Assembly (NCBI GenBank): GCA_026645935.1
Contig: JAPKMP010000027.1
Location: forward strand, 1 to 42,536
DNA: 42,536 nt
Source: Candidatus Villigracilaceae bacterium
GTDB taxonomy: Bacteria > Chloroflexota > Anaerolineae > Anaerolineales > Villigracilaceae
Direction of reading: 5' to 3'
Positions 34,039-40,607 of this stretch are shown here, one piece after another (position 1 is the stretch's first letter; each line of letters starts with the position of its first letter). Position numbers and translations under genes: made by a program. Under the pieces are notes generated by a model that ran no database searches, was not told where the DNA came from, and saw nothing but the letters and a program-made list of their open reading frames with translations.

Positions 34039-34598
34039 AAAACTTCAAGCGATGGTCATCCATCGCTTTGATGCTCCTGCTCGCGGCAGTTTTCCTGATC
34101 TATCGGAACCAGATCGCTGGGTGGCTGATCTATGCCTTCTCCTATCTGGTCTGGTCGTTGGACTTATTTGGGCGGATCATTCCTCCGCAGGGGATATGGA
34201 TCGCGCTATTGATCTTGATCGTCTACGTGGCGGTGGGCAGTTTTTACGGGAAGGGCTCCAGGGACGAAACAAGCCGAATGGACACGCCTGCAAGAAAGGG
34301 TCCGGTCGAGGCGATGGCGGAATGGATCGAGGAACGGGGACGCGGTGTCTATTTCAAATGGCGGATTGCCCACCTGCTTGGGCGGGTGCATGCGGCACAT
34401 AATCGAAATACATCCGGGCGGCTTCAATCTCCCTCGAAGGAGATCGAAGCATATCTCGATGCAGGGCTGAACCGTTCGTATGTGGATTTCCCGACGCCGG
34501 ACCTTTTCAGGAAGAAGGAACCCACCGCGTTGGATATCGACCTTGAACCTGTGCTGGATTATCTCGAAGAGCAAATGGAGATTCCCCATGAGCGATAA
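33993..34598 (+). CDS. Membrane protein of the MoxR operon
   Basis: A 201-residue protein with two hydrophobic segments (about 23-40, SIALMLLLAAVFLIY, and 68-84, IWIALLILIVYVAVG) and a soluble C-terminal half. The start at 33993 has a very good AGGAGGCG site although it overlaps the DUF4129 frame by 46 bases. The C-terminal half (MAEWIEERGRGVYFKWRIAH, LDIDLEPVLDYLEEQME) is helical and charged; I do not recognise the family. It overlaps the MoxR start by 11 bases, so it is part of the same translation-coupled operon. Confidence 0.8.
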   Translation: MPDGYSQGVRDEKSIKNFKRWSSIALMLLLAAVFLIYRNQIAGWLIYAFSYLVWSLDLFGRIIPPQGIWIALLILIVYVAVGSFYGKGSRDETSRMDTPARKGPVEAMAEWIEERGRGVYFKWRIAHLLGRVHAAHNRNTSGRLQSPSKEIEAYLDAGLNRSYVDFPTPDLFRKKEPTALDIDLEPVLDYLEEQMEIPHER

Positions 34599-35544
34599 AT
34601 TCACCGACGTTGCGACGGCAGTGCGTGATGTATTGGAGGAAGTGGAACGCGCCGTTGTCGGCAAACGAAATTTACTCGAAATGATTATGGCAACCACGCT
34701 GGCTGGCGGGCATGTTTTGCTGGAGGATTTTCCCGGTCTGGGCAAGACCCTGATCGCCCGGTCTTTTGCCACCGTACTGGGACTCGGTTTCAAACGCATT
34801 CAGTTTACGCCCGATCTTTTGCCCGGCGATATCACGGGCGGATATGTCCTTGATCGAAAGGAAAATAAATTCCAGCTGCGGCAGGGACCGATCTTCACCA
34901 ACATCATGCTTGCCGATGAGATCAACCGCGCTTCGCCAAAGACCCAATCTGCATTGCTTGAAGCGATGCAGGAGGGACAGGTGACTCTTGAAGGCAAATC
35001 CATGCCCCTGCCCGATCCGTTCTTGGTGATGGCGACGCAGAACCCCATCGAATACGAAGGCACATTTCCATTGCCTGAAGCGCAGTTGGACCGCTTTATG
35101 TTGAAACTTTCCATTGGGTACCCCGGCATCGCGGATGAGCGCGAGATTCTCAATCGCCGCCGCATCCGCAGGCGGGAGGATGTTGAGTTGAAGGCGGTCA
35201 TGTCGGCTTCAAAGATACTCAAGCTCCGCAACGCGATCGAATCCATTCATGTAGACGCCGATCTCGATGAGTATATTGTGCGGATCGTCCATGAAACACG
35301 CAACGACCGCCGGGTGGCGGTAGGCGCAAGTCCGCGGGCATCACTGGCGTTCCTTAAACTGGCGCGCGCCCACGCCGCCTTGAGCGGGCGCAACTTTGTC
35401 CTGCCGGACGATATCAAACGGTACGCCGCGCCCGTGTTGACACATCGCATCATCCTTTTGCCCGAGTATTGGGTGGCGCGCGATATTGTGGGCGAGGTCA
35501 TCAATGATGTGCTGCGTAAAGTCCCTGTGCCGGTGACGGGGTGA
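34588..35544 (+). CDS. MoxR-family AAA+ ATPase
   Basis: A 318-residue AAA+ ATPase of the MoxR group. Walker A is EDFPGLGKT (about residues 47-55), Walker B is IMLADEINRASPKTQSALLEAM, and the family arm MATQNPIEYEGTFPLPEAQLDRFM follows. MoxR proteins act as chaperones in maturation of metal-containing or secreted complexes, often with von Willebrand factor A-like partners; DUF58 proteins contain such a fold. Start at ATG 34588, 11 bases inside the preceding gene. Longer in-frame reading is less likely because it runs against that gene's coding sequence without a site. Confidence 0.95.
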   Translation: MSDKFTDVATAVRDVLEEVERAVVGKRNLLEMIMATTLAGGHVLLEDFPGLGKTLIARSFATVLGLGFKRIQFTPDLLPGDITGGYVLDRKENKFQLRQGPIFTNIMLADEINRASPKTQSALLEAMQEGQVTLEGKSMPLPDPFLVMATQNPIEYEGTFPLPEAQLDRFMLKLSIGYPGIADEREILNRRRIRRREDVELKAVMSASKILKLRNAIESIHVDADLDEYIVRIVHETRNDRRVAVGASPRASLAFLKLARAHAALSGRNFVLPDDIKRYAAPVLTHRIILLPEYWVARDIVGEVINDVLRKVPVPVTG

Positions 35545-35584
35545 TTTATCTGCATTTAGACGTAGGATGGCGGAAGATATTTTT

Positions 35585-36880
35585 ATGAGTCGCATCGCCC
35601 TGCTCGCCACGCTGACTTATTTTGTCTTTCTCATCGGGGTCGCTTCATTGAACGGGGGCATTGTCTCGCTGACATTGCCTTTGTTTCTGTACTTGCTTGC
35701 AGGCTTATGGCGCGCTCCGGACGATATCGACCTCTCAGCGGAACGAACCTTGAGCGAGGAACGTATTTCCCCTGGCGGCATGATCACGATTCGAATCACG
35801 GTTGTGAATCATGGCAAACGTTTGGAGCAGGTCCATCTGAGCGATCCGCTTCCGAAATTTCTCGAAGTCGTCGAGGGGTCGCCGAACCGACTGGTTTCGA
35901 TACCTGCAGCCGGACGGGTTGACTGGTCGTATACCGTGCTGGGCAAACGCGGAAGCCATTCCTTCGATGGGATTCATGCAACAACAGAAGACCAATTGGG
36001 ATTGGTGAGTAAACGCGCGCTTCTTCCCGCGCCGGGGCAGGTGCTTGTCCTTCCGGGTCTGATTCGCGTCCGCCGCATTTCGATCCTCCCAAGGCAAACC
36101 CGCGTATACTCCGGCGTAATCCCCGCCAATCAGGGCGGGACCGGAATCGAATTCTTTGGCGTACGCGAATATCAAGCGGGAGATTCGCCAGGCCGCATCA
36201 ATTGGCGAATTTCCGCCAGGCAGCCGAATGCGCTTTATACGAACGAATATCAGCAGGAGCGGGTCGCCGATGTGGGCATCGTTCTGGATGGAAGAAAAAG
36301 CGTGAACGAGTTTGGAGGCGGGCGCACCATCTTCGAAGAATCGGTCCGCGCGGCTGTGGCGGTTTCCTCGTCCCTCCTTGCAGAAGGAAATCGGGTGGGT
36401 TTGTTTGTACACGGCAGGCACAGCAAATGGACGTCGCCCGGTTATGGCAAGTATCAACGCGAGCGCATCTTGCACGATCTTGCCTTCGCCGAAATGGGCG
36501 GGGATGAAAGTTTTAATTCCCTTGCCATTCCCCGGCGTCTCTTTCCTCCAAATTCATTGATCGTGCTGATCAGTCCGCTTATGGCCGAGGATGTATTGCT
36601 TTTGGGAAAATTGCGCGCAAGTGGTTTTCTACTTTTGGTCATCAGCCCGAACCCGGTCACTTTCGAAGCGCAGGGGCTCGACCATCGTCCATCCGTCGAG
36701 CTTGCCAAGCGTATCCTGCGGTTGCAGCGCGAAAGCACGTTGCGAGAAATGCGTCATTTGGGCATACAGGTTGTCAATTGGGATGTCACCAGGCCGTTCG
36801 AGCAGGTCGCTTTTGCGGCGTTGAGCAAACCAGCCGCATGGGTTCATGCCATCCATCGCGGGATAAGGGCGCGCAGGTGA
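35585..36880 (+). CDS. DUF58 domain protein
   Basis: A 431-residue protein (437 if the ATG at 35567 is used; the nearer site GGAAG favours 35585). Two hydrophobic segments at the N-terminus (IALLATLTYFVFLIGVAS and IVSLTLPLFLYLLAGLW) are followed by a beta-rich region and the DUF58 signature GVREYQAGDSPGRINWRISA. The C-terminal part has a von Willebrand A-like fold (VGIVLDGRKSVNEFG, VALISP-type strands) though the metal-binding serines are not all clear. DUF58 proteins go with MoxR. It ends with TGA overlapping the GTG start of the next gene. Confidence 0.9.
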   Translation: MSRIALLATLTYFVFLIGVASLNGGIVSLTLPLFLYLLAGLWRAPDDIDLSAERTLSEERISPGGMITIRITVVNHGKRLEQVHLSDPLPKFLEVVEGSPNRLVSIPAAGRVDWSYTVLGKRGSHSFDGIHATTEDQLGLVSKRALLPAPGQVLVLPGLIRVRRISILPRQTRVYSGVIPANQGGTGIEFFGVREYQAGDSPGRINWRISARQPNALYTNEYQQERVADVGIVLDGRKSVNEFGGGRTIFEESVRAAVAVSSSLLAEGNRVGLFVHGRHSKWTSPGYGKYQRERILHDLAFAEMGGDESFNSLAIPRRLFPPNSLIVLISPLMAEDVLLLGKLRASGFLLLVISPNPVTFEAQGLDHRPSVELAKRILRLQRESTLREMRHLGIQVVNWDVTRPFEQVAFAALSKPAAWVHAIHRGIRARR

Positions 36881-37371
36881 CAAGATATACCGTTCTCCTG
36901 TCCATTGCAGGTTGTGCATCCGTTATGACATATGCCTTCGTTTCTCACAGATTCGCGATTCAGGGGATCACAACTGCTTTGCTCGGCTTGGCCTGGCTGG
37001 TGTTTCACCTGCGCGGTCTGACCCGCTTTACAGGATTCGCATTCTTTTTGTTTGGAATACTTTCAGTTTTTACCCTGTGGATGGGCGCTTCCGTTTGGAT
37101 ATCGCTGGCAGGCATGGTCCTTGCCCTCCTCGCATGGGATTTGACCGCCTTTGAAGAAGGACTGAAACAAATATCGGATCGCGATGATATTCGCCGGATG
37201 GAACTCGCGCATTTCACGCGCCTCGCCATCGTGATCGGGCTTGGTGCGGCGGGTGTTGCATTTTCCACTCTGATTCAGATCGATCTCACACTTGGATCGG
37301 CTTTGGTCTTCGCCTTATTGGGTATTTGGGGCATCAGCTCGCTGGTGTACCGTTTGCGAAGCAGGGAATGA
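36877..37371 (+). CDS. Four- to five-helix membrane protein, paralogue 1
   Basis: A 164-residue membrane protein that begins with GTG at 36877, overlapping the DUF58 stop. Hydrophobic segments occupy most of it; a short polar loop with AWDLTAFEEGLKQISDRDDI separates the N-terminal three from the C-terminal two. The same loop in the gene at 38029 reads AWDLSEYREKLKFMPRREDV, with matching segments on each side, so they are paralogues. Operon context with MoxR/DUF58. No family name can be given. Confidence 0.75.
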   Translation: MTRYTVLLSIAGCASVMTYAFVSHRFAIQGITTALLGLAWLVFHLRGLTRFTGFAFFLFGILSVFTLWMGASVWISLAGMVLALLAWDLTAFEEGLKQISDRDDIRRMELAHFTRLAIVIGLGAAGVAFSTLIQIDLTLGSALVFALLGIWGISSLVYRLRSRE

Positions 37372-37452
37372 GATTTATGTCATTCTGAGCGGATCAATTA
37401 AGCTCCCCGCCGGTTCAGAGTCCCCACCCTTTTTAGTTGATCGGGAAGCCGT

Positions 37453-37971
37453 TCAATCGAAATACAAATTCAAATCCGAACAGTCGAAGCGGTTGCCACA
37501 GTTCGGACAGGTAACTTTGCAATTCGACTCTTGCATCTCACCCCCGCAGCGATCGCATACCCATCGCCTCTTTTCATTCCACAGGATCGGCTTGATCAGA
37601 AACCGGTCGATATCACCAATCCCGTTCCTTCCGAGCCGTCCCACTTCGCTCATCACGATATCCATATCGCTGCGTAATTTTCCCACGTTGATTCCCCGGC
37701 AAATGTCGCTCCAGCCTTGTATCCACTTCAGGCTCCGCGCATGGACTTTGACCGCGCCGTCGTAATTTCCGCGTGTGATATGGAGGTACGTCACTGCCAC
37801 TTGCAGGATTCCCCGATATAGGTCCCGGATCGGACCCGGTTCTTCATTCCATGCGATTTCCAGTTCCTCGTGCGCTTCGAAGTATTTTCCCTCATTGAAT
37901 AGCCGTATTCCCTCTCCAGCATTCGGATGGAGCCTCCCGCTGCAATCGCTTGGGTTTCTTCCCTGCGTCAT
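37453..37971 (-). CDS. DUF309 protein with C-terminal zinc ribbon
   Basis: A 172-residue protein. Residues 15-100 are DUF309: LFNEGKYFEAHEELEIAWNE, DLYRGILQVAVTYLHITRGN. Residues 138-172 add a zinc ribbon with Cys139/Cys142 and Cys155/Cys158, plus Cys151 and Cys164. Most DUF309 proteins are just the helical domain, so the ribbon is an addition. Function of DUF309 is not known. Start at ATG 37971, 6 bases after TATACT; the longer open frame to 38028 passes through the promoter. Transcribed away from the membrane gene at 38029. Confidence 0.85.
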   Translation of the reverse strand: MTQGRNPSDCSGRLHPNAGEGIRLFNEGKYFEAHEELEIAWNEEPGPIRDLYRGILQVAVTYLHITRGNYDGAVKVHARSLKWIQGWSDICRGINVGKLRSDMDIVMSEVGRLGRNGIGDIDRFLIKPILWNEKRRWVCDRCGGEMQESNCKVTCPNCGNRFDCSDLNLYFD

Positions 37972-37973
37972 TG

Positions 37974-38012
37974 CGCGAGTATAACATGCGGGTTTAAACC
38001 GGATGGTAAAAT
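37974..38012. promoter_or_regulatory. Divergent promoter, near copy of 33116-33156
   Basis: CGCGAGTATAACATG is shared with 33119-33133. Minus -10 is TATACT (37983-37978). Plus -10 is TAAAAT (38007-38012) with TG two bases before. GATGGTA is shared as well. Confidence 0.6.
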
Positions 38013-38028
38013 CCAATTCGGAGGACAA

Positions 38029-38517
38029 TTGATTTCGTTCGCGTTGTTCGTTTGCATTGCCATCTCGGCGGGTTCCTTTGCATGGGGTTATTGGCAGGCC
38101 GGTTATGATGACGTATCGCGCTGGATCGCAGCATTTGGCATTATTTGGCTGGCATCTTACTGGCGTAAATGGAAATGGTTTCCGACCTTTGCATTGGGAT
38201 TATCCCTGTTGCTTGCCGCGATCGGTGTCTGGTTCGAATTCCATCCCGGATGGATTTTCAGCGGCGTGGCATTTGCCCTGATCGCCTGGGACCTTTCGGA
38301 ATACCGGGAAAAACTCAAATTCATGCCCAGACGGGAGGATGTTCGAGGCAGAACTCGCCGCCGCATATTGCGAATCAGTATCCTGCTGTTAATGGGACTA
38401 GCCTTTGTTTCCCTGATCATTTTTTGGGCGGGCCGATTTACAAACGATTGGGGATTGTTTCTCTTGATAATCATCCTGATCGGCTGTTTGCAGGCAATTG
38501 TCTGGGTAAATGGGTAG
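38029..38517 (+). CDS. Four- to five-helix membrane protein, paralogue 2
   Basis: A 162-residue membrane protein. No ATG fits: the best start is TTG at 38029, just after a GGAGGA site and 16 bases after a -10 box; upstream reading to 37927 would overlap the divergent gene's start. Hydrophobic segments and the loop AWDLSEYREKLKFMPRREDV match the protein at 36877. The last 25 residues are strongly hydrophobic (LFLLIIILIGCLQAIVW). Function unknown. Confidence 0.75.
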   Translation: MISFALFVCIAISAGSFAWGYWQAGYDDVSRWIAAFGIIWLASYWRKWKWFPTFALGLSLLLAAIGVWFEFHPGWIFSGVAFALIAWDLSEYREKLKFMPRREDVRGRTRRRILRISILLLMGLAFVSLIIFWAGRFTNDWGLFLLIIILIGCLQAIVWVNG

Positions 38518-38533
38518 TTTCCCCTCGGAATCG

Positions 38534-39076
38534 TTAAATTTCTTCAAGCCAATTTTCCAACTCGCGCGGATGTCTAAAATGGAATACTTTGAGATATTTG
38601 TAACCCGGCAGCGATAAAAGGATCGGAATTTCGCGCTTCCTGCGCCAGTAGGTTTTGAACAACCAATGGAATAGCGAGTCCTCTGACCAGAGTTTGAGAT
38701 GCGACCAAAAAGAATCACGGTTGCCATTCCATAACTCTTCTTGAGTCCATGCGCGGCGGATGGTGCGGGTGAGTAAACGCCAGAACACAATGTGAAAGGG
38801 ATAATCGAGCCAGAGGATGAGTTCGGCACGTTCCCAGATCAGGTCGCGCACGCGGCTGTAATTTCCCGCCACCACCCAGGAATCCGGTTCAATGGCGGCT
38901 TCGACCCGCTCCCGAAACTCGAACAGGTTTGCTTGCCCCCACCCCGGTTCCCAGAAGAGTGCGTCCAGTTCGATGAACGCATAGCCAAATTTACCTGCCA
39001 ATGCCTTTGCCAGCGTGGATTTTCCCGACGATGTGGTTCCAATCACAACAATGCGTTTATAGGGAAAAGGTTTCAT
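38534..39076 (-). CDS. P-loop kinase, topology-modulation type
   Basis: A 180-residue protein with Walker A GTTSSGKST (residues 13-21) and an LDALFWEPGW segment; ELILWLDYPFHIVFWRLL holds the second strand. The layout matches small P-loop kinases annotated as topology modulation or adenylate-kinase-like proteins. Likely to phosphorylate a small molecule; substrate unknown. Start at the ATG 39076, 9 bases after a TATAAT box, so it is probably leaderless. The longer frame up to 39121 lies upstream of the box. Confidence 0.88.
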   Translation of the reverse strand: MKPFPYKRIVVIGTTSSGKSTLAKALAGKFGYAFIELDALFWEPGWGQANLFEFRERVEAAIEPDSWVVAGNYSRVRDLIWERAELILWLDYPFHIVFWRLLTRTIRRAWTQEELWNGNRDSFWSHLKLWSEDSLFHWLFKTYWRRKREIPILLSLPGYKYLKVFHFRHPRELENWLEEI

Positions 39077-39085
39077 GGGCAGGGG

Positions 39086-39091
39086 ATTATA
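39086..39091 (-). promoter_or_regulatory. Consensus -10 box close to start codon
   Basis: TATAAT on the minus strand, 9 bases before the kinase ATG at 39076. Too close for a normal leader. Confidence 0.6.
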
Positions 39092-39110
39092 ATTTAAAGC
39101 GCATTGAAAC

Positions 39111-39132
39111 CGTAAATCCAAAATCGTAAATC
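39111..39132. repeat. 14-base-period repeat
   Basis: CGTAAATC occurs at 39111-39118 and 39125-39132. Heptamer reading: CGTAAAT, CCAAAAT, CGTAAAT. It lies in the 70-base gap between the divergent kinase and aminotransferase genes. Confidence 0.5.
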
Positions 39133-39147
39133 AAAAAGGACCCCTCC

Positions 39148-40512
39148 ATGTTTGACCTCCCCGATAATGAGATCCTCCCTCTCTCGAAAGAGCATGTCTT
39201 TTGGACCTGGTCTGCGCAGGCTAAGGTAAACCCCATTGCGGTGAAACGCGCCAAAGGCGTCTATTTTTGGGATGTGGACGACAAGCGCTATCTTGATTTC
39301 AACTCGATGACGATGTGCGTCAACATCGGGCACGGCGACGAGCGCATCATCAAAGCCATGCAGGTGCAGGCAGCCGAACTTCCTTACGCCGCTCCCGGCA
39401 TGACGACGAAGATTCGCGCATTGGCGAGTAAAGCGGTTGCAGATGTCACGCCGAATAAAGCCTTGAGCAAAGTCTTGTTCACGCTCGGCGGCGCGGACGC
39501 GAACGAGAACGCCATCAAACTCGCGCGCGGATACACCGGACGCCACAAAATTCTTACGCGATATCGTTCGTATCACGGCGCAACGGCGGGGGCGATGGCA
39601 GCGACGGGTGATCCGCGCCGGGTGGCATGGGAGCCAAACCTGATGACGGGCGTGGTGCGTTTCCTCGACCCGTATCGATACCGTTCAACTTTCCATCGCG
39701 CGAACCCGGACATCTCTGAAGAGGAATTCGCTCGGGATTACGTCGATCATTTGGAGGAGATCATCCTCTATGAAGGACCAGATTCCATTGCGGCGATTTT
39801 GATCGAATCCGTGACAGGCACCAACGGAATCATCGTCCCGCCGGATGGATATATGCAAGGCGTCCGGAAACTCTGCGACAAATACGGCATCGTGATGATC
39901 TGCGATGAGGTGATGAGCGGCTTCGGGCGGACGGGGAAGTGGTTTGCCGTCGAACACTGGAATGTGATACCGGACATCATCACCATGGCGAAGGGACTCA
40001 CGTCCGCATATGCGCCGCTGGGCGCGGTGGCGATGAAGACTGAGATCGCGGCGGCATTTAATGAGCACGCCTTCGAAAGCGGTTTGACGTACACATCGCA
40101 TCCCATTTCTCTGGCGGCGGCGGTGGCGAATATCCAAGCCATGAGGGAGGATAAAGTTGTCGAGCATGCGGCGGGCTTGGGCGGAGTCTTGAGGCGCATG
40201 TTATCCGATCTGGGAGAGTCGCACCCTTCGGTGGGTGAAGTCCGCAGCATCGGTTTATTCGGCATCCTCGAGTTGGTAAGGGATCGGGAAACCAAGGAGC
40301 CGATGGCGCCGTGGAACGGCTCGTCGCCGGAAATGACAGCGTTCAGGAAATATTGTCTTGACCACGGTTTGTTTCTGAACACACACTGGCATACGGTATT
40401 GATCATTCCGCCGTTGATCATCAATGAAAAGGAGTTGATGGAGGGAATGACCGTGCTGGATGAAGCGTTGAGAATTACCGATAAAAGTGCGGTCAGGCAA
40501 CAGGACGTGTAG
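39148..40512 (+). CDS. Class III PLP-dependent aminotransferase
   Basis: A 454-residue class III aminotransferase. PLP lysine is Lys282 in ITMAKGLTSAYAPLGA; ICDEVMSGFGRTGKWFA is the conserved acidic-loop motif before it; GGADANENAIKLARGYTGRH is the phosphate-binding region. It moves an amino group between an omega-amino compound and a keto acid; taurine, beta-alanine, GABA-like or diamine substrates are all possible. Its relation to speDE is unknown. Length is normal. Upstream AAAAAGGACCCCTCC is a fair ribosome-binding site. Confidence 0.9.
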   Translation: MFDLPDNEILPLSKEHVFWTWSAQAKVNPIAVKRAKGVYFWDVDDKRYLDFNSMTMCVNIGHGDERIIKAMQVQAAELPYAAPGMTTKIRALASKAVADVTPNKALSKVLFTLGGADANENAIKLARGYTGRHKILTRYRSYHGATAGAMAATGDPRRVAWEPNLMTGVVRFLDPYRYRSTFHRANPDISEEEFARDYVDHLEEIILYEGPDSIAAILIESVTGTNGIIVPPDGYMQGVRKLCDKYGIVMICDEVMSGFGRTGKWFAVEHWNVIPDIITMAKGLTSAYAPLGAVAMKTEIAAAFNEHAFESGLTYTSHPISLAAAVANIQAMREDKVVEHAAGLGGVLRRMLSDLGESHPSVGEVRSIGLFGILELVRDRETKEPMAPWNGSSPEMTAFRKYCLDHGLFLNTHWHTVLIIPPLIINEKELMEGMTVLDEALRITDKSAVRQQDV

Positions 40513-40548
40513 AAAGGACCCACAAAAGATAATAAAGGGATATGACAA

Positions 40549-40582
40549 GAAGACCTCCGAAAGCATGCTTTCGGAGGTCTTC
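40549..40582. repeat. 34-base perfect palindrome
   Basis: The left arm GAAGACCTCCGAAAGCA and its exact reverse complement give an uninterrupted 34-base palindrome between two convergent genes. It has no T-tract. Its outer arms match the repeat inside hemW at 23154-23179. Confidence 0.9.
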
Positions 40583-40607
40583 CGCCAATCATCAATCTGC
40601 CCGGTCT

